A program made the position numbers and the translations under genes. Below are positions 1 through 5,487 of a DNA stretch of 10,522 nt, in pieces; position 1 is the stretch's first letter, and every line of letters begins with the position of its first letter. The stretch is from an uncultured Treponema sp. Lineage in GTDB: Bacteria; Spirochaetota; Spirochaetia; Treponematales; Treponemataceae. Below the pieces are notes generated by a model. The model saw only the letters and a program-made list of their open reading frames with translations. It had not been told where the DNA came from and did no database searches. The stretch covers positions 1 to 10,522 of the forward strand of contig CALDIB010000105.1 of assembly GCA_937902125.1 (NCBI GenBank), in the 5' to 3' direction.

Positions 1-3
1 CAC

Positions 4-21
4 CGCGCTCTCGCGAGCGCG
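4..21. repeat. GC-rich inverted repeat
   Basis: A perfect 7-bp inverted repeat, CGCGCTC and GAGCGCG, flanks a four-base TCGC centre. It lies beyond the flagellar operon terminator and no T-run follows it on either strand, so it is not a typical intrinsic terminator. It could be one copy of a dispersed intergenic dyad, since similar TCGC/GCGA-rich dyads occur around 2482-2499 and 2560-2576. The rest of positions 1-67 shows no gene. Confidence 0.45.
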
Positions 22-67
22 ACTGGCAATAGCGCTTTTAGGGTGAAGTTGCAAGATTTAGGACAAT

Positions 68-89
68 AAAAAAGCGGCCTTGCGGCCGC
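68..89 (-). terminator. Intrinsic terminator of the flgF-flgG-flgJ operon
   Basis: On the minus strand a perfect GCGGCC / GGCCGC stem (84-89 with 74-79) closes a four-base loop and is followed directly by six T residues (68-73). It begins only a few bases after the flgJ stop codon at 94-96. This is the expected form and place for a Rho-independent terminator ending the flagellar transcript. Confidence 0.85.
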
Positions 90-93
90 GTTT

Positions 94-597
94 TCACTTG
101 GAAAGTTCCAAGTAGATTTGGTCGGCAAGGCCAAAGCCCGCCTGCTTTGTAAGGCTTGTCGTGTACTCGTCGTAGAGCATGTCTTGATACATTGACTTTG
201 CGAAAGAATCTTTTGACGAAGACTGAACGGTCTTTCTCATGGAATCCACCATCATCTTTACAAAGAAGGACTCAAGCTCCATTGACTTTTCGTAAAGCTT
301 TGAAGTCTTGTCAATCTTTTTGTCGGAGGGCCGGGCGGCGCTGTTGGCGGCCGCGCCTTGAGGCAAGGCCTTTTTGTCGGCGGCCAAAGAAAAGCTTTTG
401 TCAAAGCCGGTCTTGAAATCACCGTTCAAGCGGCCTTCCGGCAAGACTTGCTCGGAAGAAATGTGGGAATAGTCGGCATCTTTTTTTTGCGCGGCCTTCA
501 AGAGCTCGGAAAACTTGGCCGACTGGTTTTTATGCAGCGCGTTCTGAATCATCGCGGAGCTTTGCGTCATCGTTCCAATTTTGTCGATTCCTGTCAT
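94..597 (-). CDS. flgJ: Flagellar rod-associated protein FlgJ (rod-binding domain only)
   Basis: The predicted 167-residue protein matches the N-terminal rod-binding part of FlgJ, which helps assemble the flagellar rod in the periplasm. The recognisable region is the C-terminal part, about residues 100-165, with the LESFFVKMMVDSM segment followed by SMYQDMLYDEY and a Gly-Leu-Ala-Asp turn. Residues 1-95 are polar and Lys/Ser/Ala-rich and probably flexible. There is no C-terminal glucosaminidase/muramidase domain, unlike enterobacterial FlgJ; this short form is usual in spirochaetes. The ATG at 595-597 has a good GGGAGG ribosome binding site at 606-611. The gene is last in an operon with flgG, 27 nt away, and is followed at once by a terminator. 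The family call is confident; exact rod contacts are inferred from homologues. Confidence 0.88.
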   Translation of the reverse strand: MTGIDKIGTMTQSSAMIQNALHKNQSAKFSELLKAAQKKDADYSHISSEQVLPEGRLNGDFKTGFDKSFSLAADKKALPQGAAANSAARPSDKKIDKTSKLYEKSMELESFFVKMMVDSMRKTVQSSSKDSFAKSMYQDMLYDEYTTSLTKQAGFGLADQIYLELSK

Positions 598-624
598 TCC
601 CTATTCCTCCCTAACTTTTTGAAC

Positions 625-1419
625 TTATCGCTTAAGGTTTGCCGCCGTGCTCAGCATGCTGTCGCTTGTCTGGACTGCCTTGGAGTTGAACTCGTAGGCG
701 CGCTGGGCGACAATCATTTGAACCATTTCGTTCACCACGCTGACATTGGACATTTCCAAAAACTTGTGCTTAACAATTCCCATTCCCTCTTGGCCGGGCC
801 TGTTGGCTATGGGGTCGCCCGACGCGTTCGTGACTTTATACAAGCTGTCGCCCAGCGCCTTAAGGCCAACCTCGTTGGGAAAGCGGTAAAGCTCAATCTG
901 GCCCACTTCTGTGGGAGTTGTGTCTCCGTTCACGCGAACAGTCACGCGGCCCGTGTCGCTGATTGTCAAAGTGTGAATGTCAAAGCCTTCGGGCAAAATG
1001 ATTTCCGGCAAAACTCTAAGGCCTTCGCTTGTGACAAGCTGGCCTGTCATGTCAACCTTGAGGGCGCCGTCCCGGGTGTAAGCGTAAGAGCCGTCATACT
1101 GCTGGACCCGCAAAAACCCGTCGCCCACGATTGCCACGTCGGTGTCAACGCCGGTTGCCTGCAAGGAGCCTTGGCTAAAAATGCGCTGGGTGGCCGCAAG
1201 CTTAACGCCGGCGCCCTGCTGGATTCCAACAGGAGTCACAGTGTCCTCCGTCGCCGGAGTTCCCGAAAGTTTTAGGTTTTGGTAAATCAAGTCCTCAAAC
1301 TCGGCGCGCTGCTGCTTGTAGCCGGTGGTGTTGACGTTTGAAAGGTTGTGAGAAATCGCGTCTATGTTGGCCTGCTGTCCGTTCATTCCGGTGGCCGCTG
1401 TCCACAAACTTCTTACCAT
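625..1419 (-). CDS. flgG: Flagellar distal rod protein FlgG
   Basis: The 264-residue product is a rod/hook-family axial protein that forms the distal rod of the flagellar basal body, inside the periplasm in spirochaetes. The N-terminal signature NLSNVNTTGYK is at residues 25-35 and the C-terminal coiled-coil segment with EMSNVSVVNEMVQMI and QRAYEFNSK begins near residue 222; these two ends pack together in the assembled rod. The length is close to the usual 260-265 residues of FlgG. The ATG at 1417-1419 has an AGGAG site at 1427-1431, seven bases upstream. It lies 37 nt after flgF and 27 nt before flgJ on the same strand, so the three are almost certainly co-transcribed. FlgG is preferred over FlgF because of the C-terminal RAYEFNSKAVQTSDSML segment and its place beside flgJ. 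Confidence 0.93.
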   Translation of the reverse strand: MVRSLWTAATGMNGQQANIDAISHNLSNVNTTGYKQQRAEFEDLIYQNLKLSGTPATEDTVTPVGIQQGAGVKLAATQRIFSQGSLQATGVDTDVAIVGDGFLRVQQYDGSYAYTRDGALKVDMTGQLVTSEGLRVLPEIILPEGFDIHTLTISDTGRVTVRVNGDTTPTEVGQIELYRFPNEVGLKALGDSLYKVTNASGDPIANRPGQEGMGIVKHKFLEMSNVSVVNEMVQMIVAQRAYEFNSKAVQTSDSMLSTAANLKR

Positions 1420-1456
1420 AATTTATCTCCTGCTCTTAATTCCTAAAATATTTTCC

Positions 1457-2254
1457 TTACCTAGAACGCGCGGCGACGCGGTTCCACAAGGTCTGCATCA
1501 TTTGGTCTTCGCTTTGAATGGTCTTTTGGTTGGCTTCGTAGGCGCGGTTCACTTCAATCATTCTGACCATTTCGTTCACCACATTGACATTAGAAGTTTC
1601 CACAAATGACTGGATGAACTGGGGCCGCTCCTCCCCCTCGGCGATGTGGGCCGGGCCTGAAATCTCGTTTTCCATATAAAAAGAGTTTCCGGCCTTTTTA
1701 AGATAGCGCTCGTTGTCAAAGCGGACGGCCAAAAAGCGGTCAACGGTTTGATTGTCCTGGGTGATTATCATTCCGTCTTCGTTGACCTTGAATTTGTCGT
1801 CGGCAAGGCGAATGATTCCGTTTTCGCCAAAAACGGGATAGCCGTCCTTGGTCTCCAAGATTCCTTCCTTTCCGATGTAAAAGCTTCCGTTGCGGGTGTA
1901 GCGGTTTCCAAGGGGCGTTTGGATTACAAAAAAGCCCTTTCCGTGCAAAGCGAAATCCGTGGCCTTGTCAGTGTTTTTAAGGGAACCTTCGGCAAAGTCG
2001 GTGAAATTTTCGTTGGTCTCAACGCCAAGTCCCAGCTTTCCGATAATCGGGGCCGCGTCCGCGCTTCCTTCGGGAATCTGGTAAACTCCGTCAAAGTCCT
2101 CGCGGCGCAGCAAAAGCTCGCTGAAAGACTTTGAGACAGTCACGTCCCGCTTAAAGCCCGTAGTGTCCACGTTGGCCAAATTGTTTGAAATCGCGTCCAG
2201 CCTGTTTTGCTGGGCCGTCATTCCGCTGGCTCCTGTATACCATCCACGAATCAT
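1457..2254 (-). CDS. flgF: Flagellar proximal rod protein FlgF (FlgF/FlgG family)
   Basis: The 265-residue product is a paralogue of the neighbouring FlgG and carries the same family landmarks: NNLANVDTTGFK at residues 24-35 and ETSNVNVVNEMVRMI with NRAYEANQK beginning at residue 219. It should form part of the flagellar rod. Such genes are sometimes annotated as a second flgG or simply as a hook-basal body protein; FlgF is chosen from the flgF-flgG-flgJ order and the more divergent central region. The ATG at 2252-2254 has an AGAGG site at 2263-2267, eight bases upstream. It is first in the operon, and a sigma-28-like promoter lies just upstream at 2290-2316. The rod family is certain; FlgF versus second FlgG is less so. 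Confidence 0.85.
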   Translation of the reverse strand: MIRGWYTGASGMTAQQNRLDAISNNLANVDTTGFKRDVTVSKSFSELLLRREDFDGVYQIPEGSADAAPIIGKLGLGVETNENFTDFAEGSLKNTDKATDFALHGKGFFVIQTPLGNRYTRNGSFYIGKEGILETKDGYPVFGENGIIRLADDKFKVNEDGMIITQDNQTVDRFLAVRFDNERYLKKAGNSFYMENEISGPAHIAEGEERPQFIQSFVETSNVNVVNEMVRMIEVNRAYEANQKTIQSEDQMMQTLWNRVAARSR

Positions 2255-2289
2255 TTTGACATCCTCTAAAAAAGTTTTCTGTTACTTAT

Positions 2290-2316
2290 TTATCGGAATT
2301 TTGAGGAAATTTGTTA
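2290..2316 (-). promoter_or_regulatory. Candidate sigma-28 (FliA/WhiG-type) promoter for flgF
   Basis: On the minus strand, TAACAAAT (2316-2309) is followed by exactly 11 bases and then TCCGATAA (2297-2290). The enteric sigma-28 consensus is TAAAGTTT-N11-GCCGATAA, so the -10 element matches at seven of eight positions and the TAA core of the -35 is kept. It would start transcription about 30 nt ahead of the flgF ATG, in front of the AGAGG site. The element is seen directly; the sigma factor is inferred from the consensus and from the flagellar genes behind it. Confidence 0.6.
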
Positions 2317-2387
2317 GAATAAAATGATTTTAGTAAAAAAACGCTTCCTATTGCGGCTGCGTCCGAGCGACACCGCTAGCTAGCTGT

Positions 2388-2408
2388 CTCGTTTCCTATG
2401 GAAACGAG
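2388..2408. repeat. Perfect 9-bp inverted repeat
   Basis: CTCGTTTCC (2388-2396) and GGAAACGAG (2400-2408) pair perfectly around a TAT centre. On the plus strand the stem can extend by a G-U and a G-C pair. No T-run follows on either strand, so it is not an intrinsic terminator. It may be a dispersed repeat unit or a protein-binding dyad. Confidence 0.5.
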
Positions 2409-2481
2409 GCCTCTTAAGGTATTGCAGTCGTGCTTACGCACTCCGCACGGCTCGCTACTCTCGAAGCGCAAAATGATTGCC

Positions 2482-2499
2482 TGCTCGCGTGAGCGAGCA
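2482..2499. repeat. Perfect 7-bp inverted repeat
   Basis: TGCTCGC (2482-2488) and GCGAGCA (2493-2499) pair around a GTGA centre. No T-run follows on either strand. It is a second dyad in the gene-free stretch between the tRNA-Lys gene and flgF. Confidence 0.45.
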
Positions 2500-2630
2500 A
2501 GTAAATAATTTCCTTGTGCAAAACGGAGGGCTTGCCCGACGTAGAGTTGCCGTCGGCCGCCCCGCGCTTTCTCGCGTTTTTCTACTGGTTCAACAATCCG
2601 AATAACTTTCCGCAAGGTTAAAAACTGGAC

Positions 2631-2661
2631 AAAAAAAGGCCTTCCTGTTCGGAAAGCCTTT
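2631..2661 (-). terminator. Intrinsic terminator of tRNA-Lys
   Basis: On the minus strand an 11-bp stem (2661-2651 with 2645-2635, one G-U pair) with a five-base GAACA loop runs into a seven-T tract (2637-2631), the first of whose T residues pair in the stem. The 5' arm abuts the 3' end of the tRNA at 2662, so termination and 3' processing are closely linked. Confidence 0.88.
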
Positions 2662-2734
2662 TGAGCTATACTGGATTCGAACCAGTGACCCACGCCTTAA
2701 AAGGGCGTTGCTCTACCTGCTGAGCTAATAGCCC
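2662..2734 (-). tRNA. tRNA-Lys (anticodon UUU)
   Basis: A full cloverleaf can be folded by eye on the minus strand. The acceptor arms GGGCTAT and ATAGCTC pair at all seven positions with one G-U. The D stem is GCTC/GAGC, the anticodon stem ACGCC/GGCGT closes the seven-base loop CTTTTAA, and the T arm is ACTGG-TTCGAAT-CCAGT. The anticodon is TTT at 2701-2699, which reads lysine codons, and position 37 is A, as required for t6A. The discriminator base is A and the 3' CCA is not encoded, so it must be added after transcription. The gene is 73 nt long and has its own promoter and terminator. It lies 133 nt beyond the stop of mtaB, whose product is expected to modify this tRNA. Confidence 0.96.
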
Positions 2735-2777
2735 GCTAGAATCCGCTCCTGACAAGCAGTGTCAAAAGCGTAAAACG

Positions 2778-2807
2778 ATACTATCACATTTTGGCAAATT
2801 GTGTCAA
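2778..2807 (-). promoter_or_regulatory. Sigma-70-type promoter for tRNA-Lys
   Basis: On the minus strand a perfect TTGACA -35 box (2807-2802) is followed after 18 bases by TAGTAT (2783-2778), a four-of-six match to the -10 consensus. An alternative -10, GATAGT, with a TG extension two bases earlier, is possible. Start would be near 2771, about 37 nt ahead of the tRNA 5' end, leaving a short leader with a small TGACA/TGTCA dyad (2750-2764). The tRNA can therefore be made independently of mtaB. Confidence 0.65.
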
Positions 2808-2867
2808 GTGGCGGAAGCAAAAATGTTTGCAAGCCATAAAACTTTCCAAGACCTAAAAAACTGTCCG

Positions 2868-4316
2868 TCAAAGCAATTGGGCCAAAGCCTCCCACTCTTC
2901 GCCTCGGGCCACGGCCTCTTTTTTGGCGCCCAATATTTTGACGCGGACAGCCCCTCCGCTTGGAGGAACAATGTCGCTTTCGTTTAAAAGAATCTCGGCG
3001 TGAATGAAATTTTCGGTGACGGCGCGGACAAGGACTTTTCCTTTGGGAATGTCCTTGGGCGGATTTCGGACGCTTTCGGCCACGGCGTCCAAAGTCTTTC
3101 CCGCAAAAGACTGGATGTAAGAAAGCTTTGAGACGGCGGAAAGTTCGTTTAAAGCCGCCACCCGCTCCCCCTTTATTCGCTCAGGGATTTTGGGCGCGTA
3201 AGAGGCCGCGTCCGTTCCCGGCCTGGGAGAAAAGGGAAAAGCGTGCGCCTTGGCAAAGCCGCCTTCCTTTAGCAAAGAAAGGGTGTCGGCAAAGTCGGCC
3301 TCGCTTTCTCCAGGAAAGCCTGTTATTATGTCGCAAGCCAAAAAAGGGTTTTCCTTGGCTTTTCTTAGTCGCAGGCAGGCTTCCAAAACCATTTTTCGGT
3401 CATAGGCCCGCCTCATTCTTTTTAAAACACAGTCGCTACCGCTTTGAACAGAAATGTGAAAGTGGGGCCTGACCCGCCTGTCCTTTATGGCCTCGCAAAA
3501 ATCTTCCGTGACCGTTTGGGGATAGACGCTGGAAAACCTTATCGCGATTTTTTTTGTGTTTTGCAAAATCAGGCGCAAGAGGCCCGCCGCGTCCAAGGCC
3601 CTGCCCTGCCATTCGCCTTTGTATTGGCCAATGTTCACGCCGGTCAGGACAAGCTCGGCCTGCCCCGACTTTTCCAAGTCCAAGGCCCGCTCCAAGGCCA
3701 AGGCCGGAGGAATGGAAACGCTTTTTCCCCGGGCAAAGTGAATGGCGCAATAGGAGCAATTGTTGTCGCAGCCGTCCTGTATCTTTAAGGAAGCCCTTGA
3801 ATGGGCCGCGAAACTTTTGGGCAAAAGCAAGAAAGGCTCTTGGGCCCTTTCAAAATGTCCTGAAAAATCCCCGCCAACTTTTTGCGGACCAAAAAAATTC
3901 CTCAAAAGGAGCGCGGCTTCGTTCCCGTCCTTCGCGTCCGACTTTTCCAAAAACTCAGGAACTTTTGCAAGCGCGCTCTTGGCCTTTCCTGGCAGGACAG
4001 CCAGCCGCCCGTCCATGCCTTGAATTTCCTTTGGAGAAAGCTGGGCAAAGCAGCCCGTCACAACAAGGGCGGCGAAGGGAAATTTTTTTAGCAAAAGGTT
4101 TATTGTCCGCCTGGCCTTTTGCTCGGCCTTTCCTGTGACGGCGCAAGTGTTCAAGACGCAAAGGCAAACGGAATCGTCGTCCTTGTCTTTTGCCAAAACC
4201 GCCTTCATTTGGACAGACCAGCCGGCCTTTATAAAAAATTCCGCCGCGCCCTCGCTTTCAAGCTGGTTCAGGCGGCAGCCCAGAGTTTCAAAATGAACGG
4301 TTTTATTTAAGGCCAT
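2868..4316 (-). CDS. mtaB: tRNA-t6A37 methylthiotransferase MtaB
   Basis: The 482-residue product is a radical-SAM methylthiotransferase that turns t6A at position 37 of tRNA into ms2t6A. Domain order is as in the family: an N-terminal UPF0004 domain with cluster-binding Cys14 (TLGCRLNQ), Cys58 (NTCAVT) and Cys89 (VTGCFAQ); a radical-SAM domain with the CxxxCxxC triad at Cys183, Cys187 and Cys190 (DGCDNNCSYC); SVQSGSD and CDIITGFPGE later in that domain; and a C-terminal TRAM-like region from about residue 420. TLGCRLNQ and the overall pattern favour MtaB over MiaB or RimO. It is somewhat longer than Bacillus MtaB because of extra residues between the first two domains (about 122-172). Its ATG (4316-4314) overlaps by one base the TAA of the TPR gene, with no good ribosome binding site, so translation is probably coupled. 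tRNA-Lys(UUU) lies just downstream. Confidence 0.93.
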   Translation of the reverse strand: MALNKTVHFETLGCRLNQLESEGAAEFFIKAGWSVQMKAVLAKDKDDDSVCLCVLNTCAVTGKAEQKARRTINLLLKKFPFAALVVTGCFAQLSPKEIQGMDGRLAVLPGKAKSALAKVPEFLEKSDAKDGNEAALLLRNFFGPQKVGGDFSGHFERAQEPFLLLPKSFAAHSRASLKIQDGCDNNCSYCAIHFARGKSVSIPPALALERALDLEKSGQAELVLTGVNIGQYKGEWQGRALDAAGLLRLILQNTKKIAIRFSSVYPQTVTEDFCEAIKDRRVRPHFHISVQSGSDCVLKRMRRAYDRKMVLEACLRLRKAKENPFLACDIITGFPGESEADFADTLSLLKEGGFAKAHAFPFSPRPGTDAASYAPKIPERIKGERVAALNELSAVSKLSYIQSFAGKTLDAVAESVRNPPKDIPKGKVLVRAVTENFIHAEILLNESDIVPPSGGAVRVKILGAKKEAVARGEEWEALAQLL

Positions 4317-4954
4317 TATCTCAAATGGGCGGCGACGCGGTCTTTTCCGTTAATGGCGTCGGTTTTAAGCGGGTCCAGCTTCAAGGCTTCCTCATAGGCG
4401 GTCATGGCCTCGTAGTAGTTTCCGGCCATTTCCCGGGCGTAGCCAAGGCGGGTCCACCAATAGTCGGAAAGGGGGTTCTTTCGCACCGCCGCGCTCAAGG
4501 ATATGTCGGCGTGCTGAAATTTTGTTTGCCTAATGTAGATTTCGCCCATATAATAGTAGGCGGTTCCCACGCGGCTTCCAGTCCTGTCGGGCGCGATTGA
4601 AAGGTATTCCTGGAATTGCTTTAGGGCCTCGGAATTTTTCCCCAAATAATACTTGGCCTCGCCCAAGACTTCTATCAAGCGCATGTCGTAGCGGCTTTGC
4701 TTCAGGCCCTCGTAGGCCACCTGCTCAGCGCGCGCGTATTCCCGGTTTCCAACCAAGGACCAGCACATGACGACATAAGAGTCAACATGGGTAGGGTCGG
4801 ACTTGATTTCTTCGTCGCAAACCTCAATGGCTTCCTTGTAATTTCTATTGTTGTACAAAACAAGCGCGTCCCGCTTTCCTTGGGCAAAGGACGGAAGGCT
4901 TGCAAAAACAAAAAACAAAACCGCGCAAAGGCGCTTAAAAAAATTACGCTTCAT
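4316..4954 (-). CDS. Exported tetratricopeptide (TPR) repeat protein
   Basis: The 212-residue product begins with a clear signal peptide: Lys/Arg-rich start, hydrophobic core, and a likely cleavage after Ala24 (SFA-QGK). Cys10 lies inside the hydrophobic core and is not a lipobox, so the mature protein is probably soluble in the periplasm. From about residue 28 it is helical, with several TPR-like units; the clearest is near residues 165-198 (WWTRLGYAREMAGNYYEAM, then YEEALKLDP). TPR proteins are binding scaffolds; no catalytic motif is visible. The ATG lies inside the end of the bactofilin gene (11-nt overlap) and the stop overlaps the mtaB start, so it is the middle gene of a tightly coupled operon. 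No strong ribosome binding site precedes the ATG, only A/G-rich sequence. The partner is unknown; the bactofilin is an obvious candidate. Confidence 0.8.
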   Translation of the reverse strand: MKRNFFKRLCAVLFFVFASLPSFAQGKRDALVLYNNRNYKEAIEVCDEEIKSDPTHVDSYVVMCWSLVGNREYARAEQVAYEGLKQSRYDMRLIEVLGEAKYYLGKNSEALKQFQEYLSIAPDRTGSRVGTAYYYMGEIYIRQTKFQHADISLSAAVRKNPLSDYWWTRLGYAREMAGNYYEAMTAYEEALKLDPLKTDAINGKDRVAAHLR

Positions 4955-5315
4955 TTTCTTTTACCATGGCGCAACGGCCGCTAAAAAGGCTTCCCGGCTC
5001 CAAGACAACTTGGCGGGAAGAGATGTCTCCAGTAATTGAGCCGCTTGACGTTACAAAGACCAAGTCGCGGCCGTTCACGTTTCCCTTAACCGTTCCCTTT
5101 ACCAAAACCCGCTCGGCCGAAATGTTGGCGTTGACAACGGCTCCCTCGTCAACGACCAAGTCGCTTTCGGCCGAGATGCTGCCGTTCACTTTGCCCCTGA
5201 TCATAAAGGGCTTGGTGAAGTGAATTTTTCCGGTGAACGAAATGTCCGAGGCCATTATCGTGTTAAAGTCCGAGTCTTCGTAATCGATTAAATCGCAGCC
5301 TTTGTTGTCGTACAT
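4944..5315 (-). CDS. Bactofilin family cytoskeletal protein
   Basis: The product, 123 residues from the chosen ATG, is a small polymer-forming bactofilin (DUF583/PF04519 type). After about 20 acidic residues it shows the spaced pattern of a short beta-helix: alternating hydrophobic and glycine positions such as IRGKVNGSISAESDLVVDEG and VKGTVKGNVNGRDLVF, ending in VLEPGSLFSGRCAM. Bactofilins assemble into filaments at the membrane and influence cell shape, wall synthesis and, in spirochaetes, cell form. The reading frame opens at a TTG (5324-5322), but that codon overlaps a TATAAT promoter box, so the ATG at 5315-5313 is preferred. There is no ribosome binding site before it, which fits a leaderless message. 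The stop overlaps the TPR gene start by 11 nt. Family confident; start less so. Confidence 0.87.
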   Translation of the reverse strand: MYDNKGCDLIDYEDSDFNTIMASDISFTGKIHFTKPFMIRGKVNGSISAESDLVVDEGAVVNANISAERVLVKGTVKGNVNGRDLVFVTSSGSITGDISSRQVVLEPGSLFSGRCAMVKENEA

Positions 5316-5323
5316 ATTTTTCA

Positions 5324-5352
5324 ATTATAGCGTTTTTATTGCAAAAGTTCAA
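5324..5352 (-). promoter_or_regulatory. Sigma-70-type promoter of the bactofilin-TPR-mtaB operon
   Basis: On the minus strand TTGAAC (5352-5347) is followed by 17 bases and a perfect TATAAT (5329-5324). The -10 box ends eight bases before the ATG at 5315-5313, so transcription would start within about one or two bases of the start codon. This is the only good promoter in front of the operon. Confidence 0.7.
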
Positions 5353-5443
5353 GCGGAACGTTCGATTGCGCTCTGACAAGGAAAATATTTTTTTTCAAAA
5401 ATAAACGAAAATTCGCGCAACTATTTATATCTTATAGATAAGG

Positions 5444-5460
5444 AAAACGCGCCGCGTTTT
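5444..5460. promoter_or_regulatory. Perfect palindrome in the leader of the Rpn gene; possible attenuator
   Basis: AAAACGCG and CGCGTTTT surround a single C. As RNA on the plus strand it can form a 7-bp hairpin with a three-base loop, extendable through a G-U and a G-C pair, and its 3' arm ends in five U residues (5457-5461). It lies only 14 nt before the AAGGAG ribosome binding site. It could be a weak terminator shielding the nuclease gene from outside transcription, or an operator. Further upstream, 5428-5442 contains short AT-rich dyads (TATCT-tat-AGATA), but I cannot assign a clear -35 box. Confidence 0.4.
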
Positions 5461-5487
5461 TCAATTTTGCATATAAGGAGTCATACC

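Larger units (their letters stand above)
2341..2630. other. Gene-free stretch rich in short inverted repeats
   Basis: This stretch lies between the flgF promoter and the tRNA-Lys terminator. I see no credible protein gene and none of the core motifs of RNase P RNA, tmRNA or SRP RNA. It contains several short dyads: a 9-bp perfect stem at 2388-2408, a 7-bp perfect stem at 2482-2499, the palindrome GCTAGCTAGC at 2375-2384, and CCGACG/CGTCGG at 2536-2556. The left edge carries a seven-base run (T on the minus strand) at 2334-2340. The density of dyads suggests a repeat-type intergenic element or the remains of one, or an unrecognised structured RNA. Confidence 0.4.

Noticed and set aside
358..1275. 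A 305-residue plus-strand open frame
   Set aside because: It is opposite flgJ and flgG, both of which have clear family motifs and ribosome binding sites. It has no recognisable domain.
2341..2630. RNase P RNA, SRP RNA or tmRNA in the gene-free stretch
   Set aside because: Their conserved core motifs were looked for on both strands and are absent.
2376..2693. A 105-residue minus-strand open frame beginning MGHWFESS
   Set aside because: It runs through the tRNA-Lys T arm and the tRNA terminator, and its first codons are tRNA sequence. It has no ribosome binding site and low-complexity basic content. It is most likely noncoding.
3554..4138. Plus-strand open frames of 60-194 residues over mtaB
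   Set aside because: They are antisense to a well-supported mtaB, are rich in Arg/Pro/Lys from reversed Ala/Lys/Phe codons, and lack initiation signals.
5316..5324. TTG start for bactofilin at 5324-5322
   Set aside because: The codon shares bases with the TATAAT -10 box and would lie upstream of the expected transcription start.
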